NCBI RefSeq assembly: GCF_003053845.1 | Contig: NZ_QAYG01000007.1 | Span: forward strand, 62,001 to 126,000 | Origin: Breoghania corrubedonensis | GTDB lineage: Bacteria > Pseudomonadota > Alphaproteobacteria > Rhizobiales > Stappiaceae | Length of the DNA stretch: 64,000 bases | Reading direction: 5' to 3' | Part shown: positions 1 through 9,472 of the stretch, piece after piece | Numbering within the stretch: position 1 is the first letter of the stretch | Layout of the letters: each line of letters begins with the position of its first letter | Notes under the pieces: generated by a model | What the model saw: only the letters and a program-made list of their open reading frames with translations | Database searches by the model: none | What the model was told of the DNA's origin: nothing | Position numbers and translations under genes: made by a program

Positions 1-2
1 TC

Positions 3-164
3 TCGCCGGAGGCGCCGGATATCCGGGGCGCGAGCATCGCCGCTGCCCATGTCTGTGGCATGCTGGCAGCCGACTGGGCGGGCGGCGGGCTGGAAACCCT
101 TCGCGCGTTCGAGCGGCGAATCCGGTATCACGGGTGTGAGAGGCGGACCGAGCCAACCATGTGA
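3..164 (+). CDS. C-terminal fragment of an unidentified protein, cut by the window edge
   Basis: This frame is open from the left edge to a TGA at 162-164. The encoded 53-residue tail contains GASIAAAHVCGMLAADW and ends in an arginine-rich stretch. The GASIAAAHVCG segment is faintly like the serine-region signature of subtilases (GTSxAAPHVAG), but the threonine and proline are missing, so I do not assign a family. It is read as real because codon use fits the region and the gene would end about 110 bp before the next one. The rest lies outside the window. Confidence 0.35.
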   Translation, partial: SPEAPDIRGASIAAAHVCGMLAADWAGGGLETLRAFERRIRYHGCERRTEPTM

Positions 165-273
165 AACGGGTGTCCGGCCGCAAAGCGGGTGGTCGTTCGG
201 ATGTTCCGCCGGTATGTTTCTCCTGCGGTTCCTTGCGGTGCCGCGGGTTTCAGGCAGAAAGGCGGGCACTCCC

Positions 274-1077
274 ATGACGGACGGAAAACGGGGCACAATC
301 CGGATCGGCATCGGAGGCTGGACCTATGAGCCGTGGCGCGGGGTGTTCTATCCCGAAAAGCTCGCCCAGAAGCGCGAACTCGAATATGCCGCGCAGCACC
401 TCACCTCCATCGAGATCAACGGCACCTATTATGGCAGCCAGAAGCCGGCAAGCTTCATCAAGTGGCGCGAGGAAACGCCGGAAGGCTTCGTCTTCTCCGC
501 CAAGGCGCCGCGTTTCGCGACCAACCGGCGGGTGCTGGCCGAGGCCGGGCCATCGATCGAGAAGTTCTTTTCAAGCGGGCTCATGGAGCTTCGCGACAAG
601 CTCGGCCCCGTCAACTGGCAGTTCATGAAGACCAAGAAATTCGACCCGGACGATTTCGAGGCCTTCCTGAAGCTGCTGCCGAAAACGGTCGAGGGCCGCG
701 ATATCCGGCATGTGGTGGAGGTGCGCCACGACAGCTTCTGCGCACCCGATTTCGTGGCGCTGGTGCGTGACTACGGCGTTGGCGTGGTGTTCGCGGCGGA
801 TTCGGAGTTTCCGCAGATCGCGGATCTCACCGCCCCGTTCGTCTATGTCCGGCTGATGGGCACGCGCGAGGAGCATGAGGCGGGCTACGCGCCGAGCGCT
901 CTCGATACGTGGGCGCAACGCGCCGGGACATGGGCAAAAGGCGATGTGCCGGAGGGGCTTGCGACGTTCGCGGAGCCCGTGCCGAGCGCGCCGCGCGATG
1001 TCTATCTCTATGTGATTTCCGGCCACAAGGTGGCGAACCCGGCGGCCGCAATGGAGCTGATCCGGCGAGTGGGGTGA
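274..1077 (+). CDS. DUF72 (YecE-like) family protein
   Basis: The 267-residue protein opens with RIGIGGWTYEPWRGVFYP, the hallmark start of the DUF72/YecE family, a TIM-barrel fold of unknown biochemical role. Further family features are the SIEINGTYYG strand, the FSAKAPRFAT segment, HVVEVRHDSF and the YVRLMGTREEH region near the C terminus. Length (about 230-300 residues) is normal. The frame stays open upstream to 49, but the family begins near residue 10 of the form started at 274 and the upstream translation looks like random GC-rich sequence, so 274 was chosen. The gene stands alone. No catalytic function can be given. Confidence 0.88.
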   Translation: MTDGKRGTIRIGIGGWTYEPWRGVFYPEKLAQKRELEYAAQHLTSIEINGTYYGSQKPASFIKWREETPEGFVFSAKAPRFATNRRVLAEAGPSIEKFFSSGLMELRDKLGPVNWQFMKTKKFDPDDFEAFLKLLPKTVEGRDIRHVVEVRHDSFCAPDFVALVRDYGVGVVFAADSEFPQIADLTAPFVYVRLMGTREEHEAGYAPSALDTWAQRAGTWAKGDVPEGLATFAEPVPSAPRDVYLYVISGHKVANPAAAMELIRRVG

Positions 1078-1151
1078 GGCGGACGCAGGAGAGGCGCCGC
1101 AGCGGCAACGGACTGTCCGGGATGAGAGGACACGGTTCGACGGGTACAAGC

Positions 1152-1284
1152 GGCCCATCCTTCGAGACGGCCGCTTGCGCGGCCTCCTCAGGATGACGCT
1201 GTGTTTGTTGATGTTTTAGAGGAACGAGCAACACGATAACGTCATCCTGAGGAGGCCTGATAAGGCCGTCTCGAAGGATGGGCC
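1152..1284. repeat. RIME-like long inverted repeat
   Basis: Two 21-bp arms (GGCCCATCCTTCGAGACGGCC at 1152-1172 and its reverse complement at 1264-1284) and a second inner pair (CCTCCTCAGGATGACG and its complement) face each other around a short unique centre. The whole can fold into one long interrupted hairpin. Elements with this CATCCTTCGAGACGG core are widespread between genes in Hyphomicrobiales genomes. It sits between the 3' ends of two convergent genes, so it may also serve as a bidirectional transcription end. Confidence 0.85.
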
Positions 1285-1310
1285 ACAAGCGCCCTCAAGG
1301 GGCGGCGTCG

Positions 1311-1871
1311 CTATCCCTTCGATGCTTCCGCCAGATCGTTCCACACCTGCTGATCGGTCAGCTTGCCGTCCTCCATCGTGAACCGGTCGATGAAGCGGAT
1401 GCCGGAAAAGGGTGTGCCGTCGGGCCATTCGCCCGCAAGCGTGCCGCGGCAATAGACCGTCACGCCGTTTTCGCCGAAGGCCTCGTCGAAGCCCTCATAG
1501 GTCTTGGTCACGAAGCGGTAGCGCGATTTCGCCCAGTCCACCAGATCCTCCAGTCGCGCAAACGTCGCGCCGCCGGGAAAGGTCATGCGGAAGCCGTCGG
1601 CCAAATGCGCGCTTGCGCCGGCGAGATCGCGCGCCTCCATCTTCGCCAGGTAATCGCGCACGATATCGACCGGCGCGGGCAGCGGCACGCCGGGCGTGCG
1701 TGTCACGCGGCCGCGCATGTAGCTTGAGGGCTTCACCTCATCGATGGCGACGGTGATCGCGTCAAGCGGAGCGGCAATGGTGGCGCGGATCGCATCGGTC
1801 AGCCGTGTGGCAAGGCGGAGGCGGGTGTCGTCGTCATAGCCCTCGATCAGTGTCATTCGGATAATCGGCAT
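1311..1871 (-). CDS. 4-oxalocrotonate tautomerase domain fused to a SnoaL/NTF2-like domain
   Basis: Residues 1-58 form a tautomerase-superfamily subunit. It starts Met-Pro-Ile-Ile, so removal of Met exposes the catalytic N-terminal proline of this family, and it continues with the helix and the ITVAIDEV strand typical of 4-OT. Residues 67-183 look like an NTF2/SnoaL-type alpha+beta domain (VDIVRDYLAKMEARDL, later GIRFIDRFTMEDGKLTDQQVWND). The start is supported by an AAGGAG ribosome site and by the need for Pro-2. Free-standing 4-OT proteins are about 60-80 residues, so the 186-residue fusion is the odd feature. It is divergent from the GntR gene and may isomerise a keto or enol intermediate of the adjacent pathway, which is inference. 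Confidence 0.82.
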   Translation of the reverse strand: MPIIRMTLIEGYDDDTRLRLATRLTDAIRATIAAPLDAITVAIDEVKPSSYMRGRVTRTPGVPLPAPVDIVRDYLAKMEARDLAGASAHLADGFRMTFPGGATFARLEDLVDWAKSRYRFVTKTYEGFDEAFGENGVTVYCRGTLAGEWPDGTPFSGIRFIDRFTMEDGKLTDQQVWNDLAEASKG

Positions 1872-1960
1872 GCGGTGGGCTCCTTCTTGCGGGGCTGTGG
1901 CGGGCTTGCGAGGCTGTGGCGGGTCATTCGTATTTTTACGTCATGTCACGCGGAATCATG

Positions 1961-1984
1961 TTGACATAATGGTATAAACATAAT
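1961..1984. promoter_or_regulatory. Candidate GntR (HutC-type) operator in the divergent promoter
   Basis: The octamer GTATAAAC at 1972-1979 fits the GT-N-TA-N-AC pattern known for HutC-subfamily GntR regulators. It is framed by two ACATAAT copies at 1964-1970 and 1978-1984, 14 bp apart. The site lies between the tautomerase gene and the GntR gene, where an autoregulatory operator would be expected. Binding by this regulator is inference. Confidence 0.4.
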
Positions 1985-2018
1985 CCATTAGATCACGGAA
2001 CGGCAGCGGGGGTCGAGG

Positions 2019-2894
2019 GTGTCGGACAAGCGGCAATCGGATGACGGGAAGGAGGCCGGCGGCACGGATCGCCAGCCGGAGGGAAAGGGCCGCTCGGTCG
2101 GCCTGCTCTCCACCCAGTCGCGCGTGCCGCTCTACCACCAGATCTTCCTCATCCTGCGCAATCGCATCTACGGCGGCGAGATCATGCCCGGCAATCTGGT
2201 GCCGGGCGAGCAGGAACTGGCGGCCGAGTTCGACGTCTCGCGGATCACCGCCAAGCGCGCGCTCAATGAACTGGCGGATGCCGGACTGGTGGTGCGCGAA
2301 CGCGGCCGCGGTACGCGGGTCATCCACCGTCCGCCGGCCCCGGCCGTCGCCTCCTCCATCGAGGGGTGGCTGGAGAACATCACGCTGATGGGCACGGCCA
2401 CGGAAGCGCGGGTTCTCGAATTCGATCACGTCCATGCCAATGAGGATGTGGCGCACGCGCTGGAGATCGAGGCCGGTTCCGACGTGCAGCGCGCGGTGCG
2501 CGTACGCACGCTCGACGGCGAGCCGATGTCCTATCTGATCACCTACGTGCCCGGCGATATCGGCCGGCAGTTCGACCGCGACGATCTCGATCGCTCGCCG
2601 CTGCTCAGGCTTCTGGAAATGGCCGGCATCGAGGTGTCCTCCGCCCGCCAGCAGATTTCCGCCATCGTAGCCGATCCGGCGGTCGCCAACGCGCTTTCCA
2701 TTCAGGCCGGTTCGCCGTTGCTGGAGATCTTGCGCGTGGTGCGCGATACCTCCGGGCGGCCGGTTGAATATCTCCGGGTTCTCTATCGCCCGGACGTCTA
2801 TCGCTTCGACATGTCCATGCGCCGCGTGCGCGAAAAAGAAGGCATGCGCTGGGCAGCACTGACTTCGTCATCGGTCCCGGCCGGCGACGCATAA
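2019..2894 (+). CDS. GntR-family transcriptional regulator with UTRA ligand domain
   Basis: The 291-residue protein has a GntR winged helix-turn-helix at about residues 36-103 (VPLYHQIFLILRNRI, then LVPGEQELAAEFDVSRITAKRALNELADAGL) and a UTRA effector domain at about 130-270. This is the HutC subfamily, which usually represses catabolic operons until a pathway metabolite binds. The start is a GTG at 2019. No in-frame ATG occurs before the HTH, and the N-terminal 30 residues are low in family similarity, so the true start could be slightly downstream. It lies 59 bp before the solute-binding protein gene on the same strand and is the likely local regulator of the importer and catabolic genes. 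Confidence 0.9.
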   Translation: MSDKRQSDDGKEAGGTDRQPEGKGRSVGLLSTQSRVPLYHQIFLILRNRIYGGEIMPGNLVPGEQELAAEFDVSRITAKRALNELADAGLVVRERGRGTRVIHRPPAPAVASSIEGWLENITLMGTATEARVLEFDHVHANEDVAHALEIEAGSDVQRAVRVRTLDGEPMSYLITYVPGDIGRQFDRDDLDRSPLLRLLEMAGIEVSSARQQISAIVADPAVANALSIQAGSPLLEILRVVRDTSGRPVEYLRVLYRPDVYRFDMSMRRVREKEGMRWAALTSSSVPAGDA

Positions 2895-2953
2895 AAATAG
2901 CAGGGAACACCGGGAGACATCGGGCCTTCAAGGTCGCAATTCGGGAGGTCAGC

Positions 2954-4192
2954 ATGACTGACAACAAGGGTAAGCGTAACGGCGGCCTCGGTCGTCGCGA
3001 ATTTCTGGCTACAGGTGCTGCCGTCCTCGGGCTCGGCGTCACGGGCTTTCCGGCGGTGCTGCGCGCTCAGCCGGCATCCGTCAAGGTGGGGCTGATCCAC
3101 CCTGTTTCCGGTTTCATCGCGTTCTCCGGCACCCAGTGCCGCGAGGGTGCGCAAATGGCGATTGCCGATATCAATGCCGCCGGCGGCATCAAGTCGCTTG
3201 GCGGCGCGAAGCTCGAGGCCATGCTCGGCGATAGTCAGGGCAAGCCGGAAGTCGGCGCCTCGGAAGTCTCCAAGATGGTCGAGGGCGGGGTTCACGGCAT
3301 CGTCGCGGGCTATTCGTCGGCGATTTCGCTCGCAACATCGCAGGAGGCCGCCAAGTCGATGACGCCGCATATCGTCGATGTCGGCGTCTCCGACCAGATC
3401 GTCGATCGTGGCCTCAAGAACACGTTCCGCTTCGCGCCGGGCTACGGCACCATTGCCAAGTTCGCGGTCGACAATCTCGCCGGCATCAACCAGATGTCCG
3501 ACGACAAGGCCAAGACGGCCATGATCATCCACGAGGAGTCGCTGTTCGGCACGGGTACCGCCAACCTGCTGCAGAAGAAGCTGCCGGAAATCGGCATCGA
3601 GGTGCTCGATGTCATCAAGCACGCCAATCCGACGCGCGACTTCACCAACATCGTGCTGCAGATCAAGTCCAAGAAGCCGGACCTGATCATCCCGGCCAAC
3701 TACTACAACGAATACGTGCTGCTTGCCCGCACCATGCGCCAGCAGCAGGTCAAGGCGAAGGGCATCTATTCGGTGCTCGGCGGCGCTGCGTCGAACTACA
3801 AGTTCGTCAACGAATTCCCCGAAGCCGCCCAGGGCATCATGGATTGCAACCACTGGTTCAATCCGAAGTCCGAGGTCGCGCTTCAGCGCAAGGCGGCGGC
3901 GGAAGCCAAGGGCCTCGTCTACACCTACGAGGTGTTCCTCGCCTACAACGCGGTTCTGGCGCTGGCCGACGGATTCGAGCGTGCCGGCTCCACCGAGCAT
4001 GACGCGGTCAACGCCGCGCTCGCCGCCTCCACGCTGGACATGTCCTACATGCCCTACGGTCCGACCAGGATGATCAACGGTCAGAACGTCGGCGCCCGGC
4101 CGGTGAACACCCAGGTTCTCGACGGCAAGATCGAGGTGATCTTCCCGCAACAGTTCGCGTCCGCGAAACCCGTCTTCCCGATGAATTCCTAA
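2954..4192 (+). CDS. ABC transporter substrate-binding protein, branched-chain amino acid type
   Basis: The 412-residue periplasmic protein belongs to the leucine/isoleucine/valine-binding family (Peripla_BP_6). An N-terminal GRREFLATG motif followed by a hydrophobic run ending in FPAVLRAQP looks like a twin-arginine export signal. The mature part begins VKVGLIHPVSGFIAFSG, a standard family opening, and includes the GIVAGYSSAISLATSQEAAKS ligand-pocket segment. It is followed by livH, livM, livG and livF homologues. The ligand cannot be read from sequence. Members of this family bind aromatic acids, amides and urea as well as amino acids, and the enzymes downstream suggest an organic acid or cyclic amide. 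Confidence 0.92.
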   Translation: MTDNKGKRNGGLGRREFLATGAAVLGLGVTGFPAVLRAQPASVKVGLIHPVSGFIAFSGTQCREGAQMAIADINAAGGIKSLGGAKLEAMLGDSQGKPEVGASEVSKMVEGGVHGIVAGYSSAISLATSQEAAKSMTPHIVDVGVSDQIVDRGLKNTFRFAPGYGTIAKFAVDNLAGINQMSDDKAKTAMIIHEESLFGTGTANLLQKKLPEIGIEVLDVIKHANPTRDFTNIVLQIKSKKPDLIIPANYYNEYVLLARTMRQQQVKAKGIYSVLGGAASNYKFVNEFPEAAQGIMDCNHWFNPKSEVALQRKAAAEAKGLVYTYEVFLAYNAVLALADGFERAGSTEHDAVNAALAASTLDMSYMPYGPTRMINGQNVGARPVNTQVLDGKIEVIFPQQFASAKPVFPMNS

Positions 4193-4307
4193 GTCCGAAC
4201 GGACGCACGGGAAGCCGGACCAGAAAAACAAGACGTGGTCCCATCCACCTGAAGCCGGACGGCGCAATGCCGTCGTCTGGCACCTTTCCCAATTCATCGT
4301 GAGTGCC

Positions 4308-5180
4308 ATGCCTGACCTGGCGATCATCATTCCTTCGGTCCTCAACGGACTGACCACGGGCGCGCTCTATGCGCTGGTGGCGCTCGGGCTCACCCTGATT
4401 TACGGGGTGCTGCACATCATCAATTTCGCCCATGGCGCCCTGCTGATGCTCGGGCTTTACGCGGTCTACTATCTCAACACCCGGTTCGGGCTGGATCCGT
4501 ATGTGTGCCTGCTGATCGTCCCGCCGGCGATGTTCGCGCTCGGCTACGCCCTGCAGCGCGGCATCATCGGCCGTGCCGGCCATGGCCGCGACGAGAACAT
4601 CCTGCTGGTGACGCTGGGGCTTTCCATCGTCATCGAGAACCTGGCGCTGTTCTTCTTCAAGTCCGATACCCGCATCATCGACACGCCCTATTCCTTCGAG
4701 GTGGTGCAGATCATCGGCGCCTTCGTTCCCGAGCCCAAGGTCTTCGCCTTCATCGGCGCCTTCGTCACCGCGGGCCTCCTGTGGGCGCTGATGAGCTTCA
4801 CCGATCTCGGCCGCGCCATCCGCGCGCTTGCCAAGGAACGCAAGGGCGCGACGCTCGTTGGCATCAATGCCGATCACGTCTACGCCATGAGCTTCGGCCT
4901 CGGCATCGCCTGTCTGGGCGTCGCCGCCTGCCTGTTGCTGCCGAGCTACTACGTCAGCCCGCAGGTCGGGCAGGGCTTCGTGCTGATCGCCTTCACCATC
5001 GTGGTGCTCGGCGGTATGGGGTCTTTCGTGGGCGCACTCATCGGCGGGCTCTTCATCGGCGTCGTGGAGGCGCTGAGCGGGTTGTTCCTGGGCGAAAGCC
5101 TCGGCCAGATCGGCATCTTCGCGATCTTCATCGTCGTCCTCATCTTCCGCCCCACAGGGCTTCTCGGACACAAGGTTTGA
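4308..5180 (+). CDS. livH: Branched-chain amino acid-type ABC transporter permease (LivH family)
   Basis: This integral inner-membrane permease has about eight hydrophobic segments. It shows the LivH-type opening (LNGLTTGALYALVALGLTLIYGVLHIINFAHGALLMLG) and the cytoplasmic coupling region ending in AIRALAKERKGATLVGIN, where the ATPases dock. I prefer the ATG at 4308 over an in-frame GTG at 4299 because family members begin close to this point; neither has a convincing ribosome site. Its TGA overlaps the ATG of the next permease gene by one base, so the two are translationally coupled. Confidence 0.9.
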   Translation: MPDLAIIIPSVLNGLTTGALYALVALGLTLIYGVLHIINFAHGALLMLGLYAVYYLNTRFGLDPYVCLLIVPPAMFALGYALQRGIIGRAGHGRDENILLVTLGLSIVIENLALFFFKSDTRIIDTPYSFEVVQIIGAFVPEPKVFAFIGAFVTAGLLWALMSFTDLGRAIRALAKERKGATLVGINADHVYAMSFGLGIACLGVAACLLLPSYYVSPQVGQGFVLIAFTIVVLGGMGSFVGALIGGLFIGVVEALSGLFLGESLGQIGIFAIFIVVLIFRPTGLLGHKV

Positions 5181-6163
5181 TGGCGATGCGAACCCTTATC
5201 ATCCTCGCCGCCGTCTTTGCCGCGCTCGGTCTGGTGCCGTTCTTCGTCGTCTCCGACGTCTGGCTCAACATCGCGATCATGGTGCTCTATTCCGCGCTGC
5301 TCGGTCAGGCCTGGAACATGCTCGGCGGCTATGGCGGCCAGTTCTCCTTCGGCCATGCCGCCTTCTTCGGCACCGGCGCCTACACCGTCGCCGTCCTGCA
5401 GGTGCAATACGGCATCAATCCGTGGATCGGGCTCTTCGCCGGCGGGCTGGCCGCCGTCGTTGTCGCGGCGATCATCGGCTATTCCACGTTTCGCTACGGC
5501 CTCAAGGGCTCCTACTTCGCGCTGGTGACGCTGGCCTTTGCAGAGGTGCTGCGCATCCTGTCGAATTCGGTGCCGATCACGGGCGCCGGCGTCGGCCTGC
5601 TGATCCCGCTTCAGGTCGCGCCGTCCAATCTGCAGTTCGCCGACAAGGGCAGCTATTACTGGCTCGTCTGGGCGATGGCGCTTTGCGCCTTCGCGGCCGC
5701 CTGCTGGATCGGCAACTCGCGTTTCGGCGCGCAGCTCATGGCGGTACGCGACAACGAGGACGCGGCCCGTGCACTCGGCGTGCGCGCCTATTCCGTCAAG
5801 CTTCGGGCGATCATGCTGTCGGGCTTCTTCTCCGGCCTCGGCGGCGTCTTCTACGCGCAATATTTCCTCTATCTCGATCCGCATATCGCCTATGGCGCGT
5901 CGGTCTCCATCGAGAGCCTGCTGGTGCCGATCATCGGCGGTATCGGCACGCTGTTTGGGCCGTTGCTGGGCGCGGTCGTGCTGCACGCGATCTCGGAAGT
6001 CTCGCGAGATCTCATCGGCGATGTCCCCGGCATCAGCCTGGTTCTCTATGGCGCGCTGCTTGTCGTGATGGTGCTGTTCCTGCCGCGCGGGCTTGCCGGA
6101 TTGCTGATCCGCAGGAAAGCCGCGCCGCAAAACCGGAAGAAGCAGGAGGCCGAACATGCCTGA
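5180..6163 (+). CDS. livM: Branched-chain amino acid-type ABC transporter permease (LivM family)
   Basis: The 327-residue inner-membrane protein is the second permease. It has the LivM signature region AWNMLGGYGGQFSFGHAAFFG, the KGSYFALVTLAFAEVLR segment and the coupling helix LMAVRDNEDAARALGV. The C terminus carries a short basic tail after the last membrane span. It pairs with the LivH-type subunit and the two ATPases that follow. Start ATG 5180 shares a base with the upstream stop codon, and its own end overlaps the next gene by 8 nt. Confidence 0.9.
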   Translation: MAMRTLIILAAVFAALGLVPFFVVSDVWLNIAIMVLYSALLGQAWNMLGGYGGQFSFGHAAFFGTGAYTVAVLQVQYGINPWIGLFAGGLAAVVVAAIIGYSTFRYGLKGSYFALVTLAFAEVLRILSNSVPITGAGVGLLIPLQVAPSNLQFADKGSYYWLVWAMALCAFAAACWIGNSRFGAQLMAVRDNEDAARALGVRAYSVKLRAIMLSGFFSGLGGVFYAQYFLYLDPHIAYGASVSIESLLVPIIGGIGTLFGPLLGAVVLHAISEVSRDLIGDVPGISLVLYGALLVVMVLFLPRGLAGLLIRRKAAPQNRKKQEAEHA

Positions 6164-6906
6164 GGCGATGCTCGAGGTCTCCAATATCTGCAAGACCTTC
6201 GGCGGCGTGCGCGCCTCGCGCAACGTTTCGTTGAGCGTGCCCGACGGCAAGATCACCTCCCTGATCGGGCCGAACGGTGCCGGCAAGACCACGCTGTTTG
6301 CGCAGATCACCGGCTTCCTCAAGCCCGATTCCGGCTCCATCCGGTTCCTGGGCGAGGACATCACCGGAGCATCCCCGGAGGAGATCGCCGAGCGCGGCAT
6401 GATCCGCACGTTTCAGGTGGTGAAGCCGTTCGCCGGCCAGACCGTGCGCGACAACATCGCGGTCGGCGCGCATCTGCGCATTCGTTCGCGTCGCGGCGCG
6501 CTGGCCAAGGCGGAGGAGGTGGCGCGCGAGGTCGGCCTCGGCAACCGGCTCGACCAGGACGCCTCCTCGCTCACCGTCGCCGGCCGCAAGCGGCTGGAGG
6601 TTGCCCGCGCGCTCGCCACCGAGCCGAAGCTGATCCTCTTCGACGAGGTGCTGGCCGGTCTCAACCCATCCGAAATCCGCGATGTCATTCCGGTCATCCG
6701 GGCGGTGAAGGATCGCGGCATCACCATTCTCCTGATCGAACACGTCATGCAGGCCGTGATGAGCCTTTCCGAATACACCTGGGTGCTCAACCAGGGCGGA
6801 CTGATCGCGGAGGGAGTGCCGAAGGACGTTGTCTCCGACCCCCACGTGATCGAGGCCTATCTCGGCAAGGGCATGGCGGAGCGCATCGCAGCCCGGGAGA
6901 AGGCCG

Positions 6907-6914
<8 letters not shown>
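6156..6914 (+). CDS. livG: ABC transporter ATP-binding protein (LivG family)
   Basis: The 252-residue ATPase has Walker A GPNGAGKTT, a LivG-type Q-loop region (MIRTFQVVKPFAGQTVRDN), the signature region SLTVAGRKRLEVARAL, Walker B LILFDEVLAGLNP and the switch histidine in LLIEHVM. Two deviations from consensus are visible and both occur in this subfamily: the signature is LTVAGRKR rather than LSGGQ, and Walker B is followed by EVLAGL, as in many LivG proteins. It energises uptake through the LivH/LivM pair, and its start overlaps livM by 8 nt. Confidence 0.9.
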
Positions 6915-7622
<708 letters not shown>

Positions 7623-7623
<1 letters not shown>

Positions 7624-8900
7624 TGGCCTCCACGCTCGCCCAGAAGATCATCGCGCGCGCGGCCGGACGGGAGATCGTCACGCCCGGCGAGGTGGTCACC
7701 GTCAATGTCGATCTGGCGATGATCCACGATTCCGGCGGACCGCGCCGGGTGGAGCCGATCTTGCAGGATCTCGGCGTTGGCCTGTGGGATGCCGATAAGG
7801 TCGTGCTGATCTCCGATCATTTCGTGCCCGGAGACACCGACGAGGGCGCCCGCATCCTCGAGCTTACCCGCCAGTGGGCGCAGAAGCGCAAGGTCGCCTT
7901 CCATGACGGCCTCGGCATTTGCCATGTGGTGCTGCCGGAAAGCGGTCGGCTGAAGCCCGGCATGCTGGTGGTGGGCGGCGACAGCCATTCGCCGACCGGC
8001 GGGGCCTTCGGCGCCTACATGTTCGGCATCGGCGCGACCGAAATGGCCGGCGTTCTGGCGACCGGCGAGATCTGGCTGAAGGTGCCGGAAACGATCCTCG
8101 TGGAATGGCGCAACCGACTGCAGCCCGGCGTTCTCGCCAAGGACATCATGCTGGCTCTGTGCGGCAGGCTCGGCATGGACGGCGGGCAGTACCAGGCCGT
8201 GCAATATGCGGGCGAGGCGATAACGGCGCTGTCGATGCAGGAGCGCATGACGCTGTCGAACATGGCCGCTGAACTCGGCGGTCAGGCGGGCCTTATCGAA
8301 CCCGACGAGACGACTGCGGCCTTCCTCCGCTCCGTCGGCGGGGATGTGGGTTCGTGGCAGGGCCTGAAGACCGATCCCGGCGCGGCGCTTCTCGCCCATC
8401 ACGTTTTTGATGCGGCAACGCTCGAACCACAGGCGGCAGCCCCCCATTCCCCGGCCAACGCCGCGCCCGTCACGGAGATTTCCGAAACGCTCATCGAGGT
8501 CGCCTATATCGGCGCCTGCACGGGCGCGAAATACGAGGATCTGAGAGGGGCTGCCGCGATCCTGAAGGGCCGCAAGCTGGCGCCCGGCGTCGCTCTCTCC
8601 GTCGCGCCCGCCTCGCGCATGGATCAGGACCGGGCGGAAGCGGAAGGCATCATGGCCGTTTTCGAGGCGGCGGGCGCGAAGATCCTGCCCAACGCCTGCG
8701 GCATCTGCGCGGGCTACGGCACCGAACGGCTCGGCGAGGACGTCGTCGCGATTTCCTCCACGGCGCGCAATTTCAAGGGCCGCATGGGGGCTGCATCCTC
8801 CAAGGTGTGGCTCGGTTCGCCGCTGACGGTTGCAGCATCCGCCATCGTCGGCCGCATCTCCGATCCGCGTCCTTTCCTCGATGAAGGAGCGGAAGCATGA
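7623..8900 (+). CDS. Aconitase-family hydro-lyase, large (Fe-S) subunit
   Basis: The 425-residue protein is a LeuC/homoaconitase-type large subunit. It carries the three cluster ligands expected for a [4Fe-4S] centre: Cys299 (YIGACTGAK) and Cys359 and Cys362 (NACGICAG). The substrate-site segment GGDSHSPTGGAFGAYMFGIGATEMAGVL matches the family GDSHT..GAFG motif. It forms a heterodimer with the small subunit that follows. In the family such pairs act in leucine and lysine biosynthesis or on 2,3-dimethylmalate in Eubacterium barkeri nicotinate fermentation. The setting (importer, C-C lyase, amide hydrolase) argues against a biosynthetic role, and a dimethylmalate- or methylisocitrate-like hydration is the best guess. 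The exact substrate is unknown. Confidence 0.85.
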
Positions 8901-9379
8901 GCGGCCGCGTCTTTCTCTTCGGCAACGACGTCGACACCGACCAGCTGGCGCCCGGCGAATACATGAAGGGCGGCATCGAGGCGATCGCCGCCCATTGCCT
9001 GGAAGGCATCCGGCCGGATTTTGCGAAGACAGTGAAGCCCGGCGACGTGGTCGTGGCGGGCACGAATTTCGGCATGGGCTCGTCGCGCGAGCAGGCGGCG
9101 GAGGCGCTGAAGCGGCTTGGCGTCGCCGGTGTCGTCGCCCGTTCCTTTGCCGGCATCTTCTATCGCAACGCCATCAATCTCGGTCTGCCCGTCATGATCG
9201 CAAACGATCTGGCGGGTGTGGAGGACGGGGCGGCGGCCGATCTCGACATCGCGGCCGGGGAACTCCGGCTTCCCGGGAAAACGGTTCCGCTGGAGCCCTT
9301 GCCCGACAATCTGAAGGCCATGCTCGCCGATGGCGGGCTCGTGCCGCACCTCAAGAAGCGCTTCGCGGCCCAAGGCTGA
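8897..9379 (+). CDS. Aconitase-family hydro-lyase, small (swivel) subunit
   Basis: The 160-residue LeuD-type swivel domain shows FLFGNDVDTDQLAPGEYM at the N terminus and the family core GTNFGMGSSREQAAEALK, whose GSSRE segment contacts the substrate carboxylate. It continues with VVARSFAGIFYRNAINLGLP. Its length matches the compact archaeal-type small subunits (about 160 residues) rather than the 200-residue enterobacterial LeuD. ATGA overlaps the large-subunit stop by 4 nt, so the two subunits are made together. A second leuCD-like set for leucine biosynthesis would be expected elsewhere in the genome. Confidence 0.85.
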   Translation: MSGRVFLFGNDVDTDQLAPGEYMKGGIEAIAAHCLEGIRPDFAKTVKPGDVVVAGTNFGMGSSREQAAEALKRLGVAGVVARSFAGIFYRNAINLGLPVMIANDLAGVEDGAAADLDIAAGELRLPGKTVPLEPLPDNLKAMLADGGLVPHLKKRFAAQG

Positions 9380-9472
9380 CCGGAGCGCTGATCCGGGCCG
9401 GATCAACCGGCTCTAATAGTGGAAGACGATCGGCCGTTCCCATCGCGGACCGATCCAACAGGAGGCAGGCTC

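Noticed and set aside
49-273. N-terminal extension of the DUF72 protein
   Set aside because: The frame is open but the extra 75 residues are unlike the family and overlap the end of another likely gene. The family start fits ATG 274.
1961-1990. Sigma-70 promoter built on TTGACA
   Set aside because: TTGACA is present but no -10 hexamer occurs at 16-18 bp; the nearest candidate is only 12 bp away.
4217-4241. Hairpin GGACCA...TGGTCC between the binding-protein and livH genes
   Set aside because: It is only a 6-bp stem with a 13-nt loop and is not distinctive enough to call an attenuator.
2798-4357. A 519-codon minus-strand open frame
   Set aside because: It lies opposite the GntR tail and the solute-binding protein, both of which have clear family matches. 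The translation has no recognisable motifs.
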